Of a stretch of DNA of 64,000 nucleotides, positions 63,123 through 64,000 are shown piece after piece. The stretch is from contig CAMPDV010001775.1 in the NCBI GenBank assembly GCA_946699065.1, positions 36,653 to 100,652 on the forward strand, written 5' to 3'. The notes below the pieces were generated by a model. That model had not been told where the DNA came from. It ran no database searches and was given only the letters and a program-made list of their open reading frames with translations. Numbering within the stretch: position 1 is the first letter of the stretch; every line of letters starts with the position of its first letter. The position numbers and the translations under genes are program-made. Source of the DNA: Loxodes magnus. Taxonomy: Eukaryota > Ciliophora > Karyorelictea > Loxodida > Loxodidae.

Positions 63123-64000
63123 TCGGCAAACAATTTGATTAACATTAAGTATATTATTATTATTATTATTTAATAAAAAATAAAAAGTAATAACAAATAT
63201 TTTAAGAGTTTGCTCTATATTAAATACTTAGATTTATTAGCAATATTAATAAATTAATAATTATTTTAAAAAGCATTCAACCATTATTTTATTTAAAATA
63301 TTCCTTATAAAACTTAATAATAAAAGTTATGTTTTAAATTAATTTTAAATGAAAATCTAGATTCTATAGAAGAAAGATTATAGAATATAATAACTTTAAT
63401 AACTATAATTATTGCAATATCTTAGTTTATTTTTAACTTTCTTTAATAATTTAATTATTATAAAAAACTTATTTTAATAAGAGAATTATCTTAATTTTTA
63501 GAAAAATTATTTAACTTTTATAAGATTTTTAGATTTTAAATCTTAAGAATAAAAATGAATTTAGAAGGAAAGGTTAATTGTTAAATTGAAAAAGACTAAA
63601 TACACTCTTTTTATTTTAAGTTTCTATCCAGATAGTCTAATACTACGATTAGTTCTTAAAAAGATCAAATAAGAGTTATAGTTATAAAATTATCGATAAT
63701 TATTAGATATTTCTTTCTTCGTGCAAAAAAAATTTTATATCCTAATTTTGTAAGATGAGCTCATGTGGAATCTTAATTAAGATTAAGAACAAAAAATAGT
63801 TAAATAAAAAATGATGGAAAATAGATTTATTTAATTATTATAGATTTCTATAAAGAATAAAAACATATAAAGATTTATTGAATTATCTTAAAAAATTCTT
63901 ATTTTTAAAAGTTTTTTATATAAGTTAGAAATTTCTTTAAATAGTTTGAAATTTACTTAAATTTTAATTTTTTTGGAGTTATAGCATTTTAGCTTTTATT
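63123..64000. other. AT-rich stretch
   Basis: Starts with a short ATT microsatellite at about 63152-63170. No gene is supported up to the window end. Confidence 0.5.

Noticed and set aside
63061-63135. tRNA-like T arm and hairpin (GACCAGGTTTCAAGTCCTGT)
   Set aside because: No matching acceptor or D arm upstream; the same bases read as the end of a coherent ORF closing with TGA at 63120.
1-64000. Bacterial, organellar or viral origin, CRISPR arrays, telomeric ends
   Set aside because: Spliceosomal introns, Pol III tRNA terminator, Myb, MORN and F-box genes point to a ciliate nucleus; no spaced direct repeats or telomere repeats were seen.

Overview
The window is nuclear DNA of a ciliate with a reassigned genetic code. 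Read with the standard code it holds almost nothing; read with TAA and TAG as glutamine and TGA as tryptophan (TGA also being the terminator) it yields long, recognisable proteins: an R2R3 Myb factor, a protein kinase with MORN repeats, an F-box-like protein, a paralogous pair of RasGAP-like proteins and three copies of a large polytopic receptor. A tRNA-Gln whose anticodon is UUA (reads UAA) lies in the same window. This code is the one described for karyorelictean ciliates such as Loxodes and, with fuller stop ambiguity, for Condylostoma; a karyorelictean is my best inference, not a proven identification. Base composition is extremely AT-rich, with gene islands separated by long AT-rich stretches in which I see no gene.

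Layout: 502-4591 receptor copy 1 (+); 6300-8410 a dead, 5'-truncated LINE (-); 10262-14392 receptor copy 2 (-); 21704-22588 Myb gene (-), divergent from a membrane-protein gene at 22874-25560 (+); 29720-33823 receptor copy 3 (-); 38615-41873 kinase-MORN gene (+); 47500-50458 RasGAP-like gene A (-); 53406-54804 F-box-like gene (+); 55573-55644 tRNA-Gln(UUA) (-); 57230-60163 RasGAP-like gene B (-); 61458-63122 a less AT-rich island with a small coiled-coil ORF (+), a Gag/ORF1-like CCHC zinc-knuckle protein (-) and a further short ORF (+).

Three themes recur. First, very short spliceosomal introns: 17 and 20 nt introns sit at matching places in the two RasGAP-like paralogs, and 19, 20 and 25 nt GT-AG candidates each restore the reading frame or a terminal TGA in other genes. 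Second, the receptor family: copies 2 and 3 are near identical and direct in orientation, copy 1 is inverted and shares an almost identical ectodomain but a strongly diverged membrane domain and tail, with a sharp junction at about 2984, which points to gene conversion. Third, decay in a code with one stop codon: copy 1 has a 5-nt deletion, copy 2 has lost its TGA through a 4-nt insertion and has no other in-frame TGA for about 540 nt.

Functional links between genes are not evident; they look like independent signalling and regulatory genes (surface receptor, Ras-type GTPase regulator, kinase, Myb factor, F-box adaptor). Because nearly every frame is open in this code, gene ends, exon joins and small ORFs were judged from homology, paralog comparison, TGA frequency and third-position differences, and all intron calls need RNA evidence.
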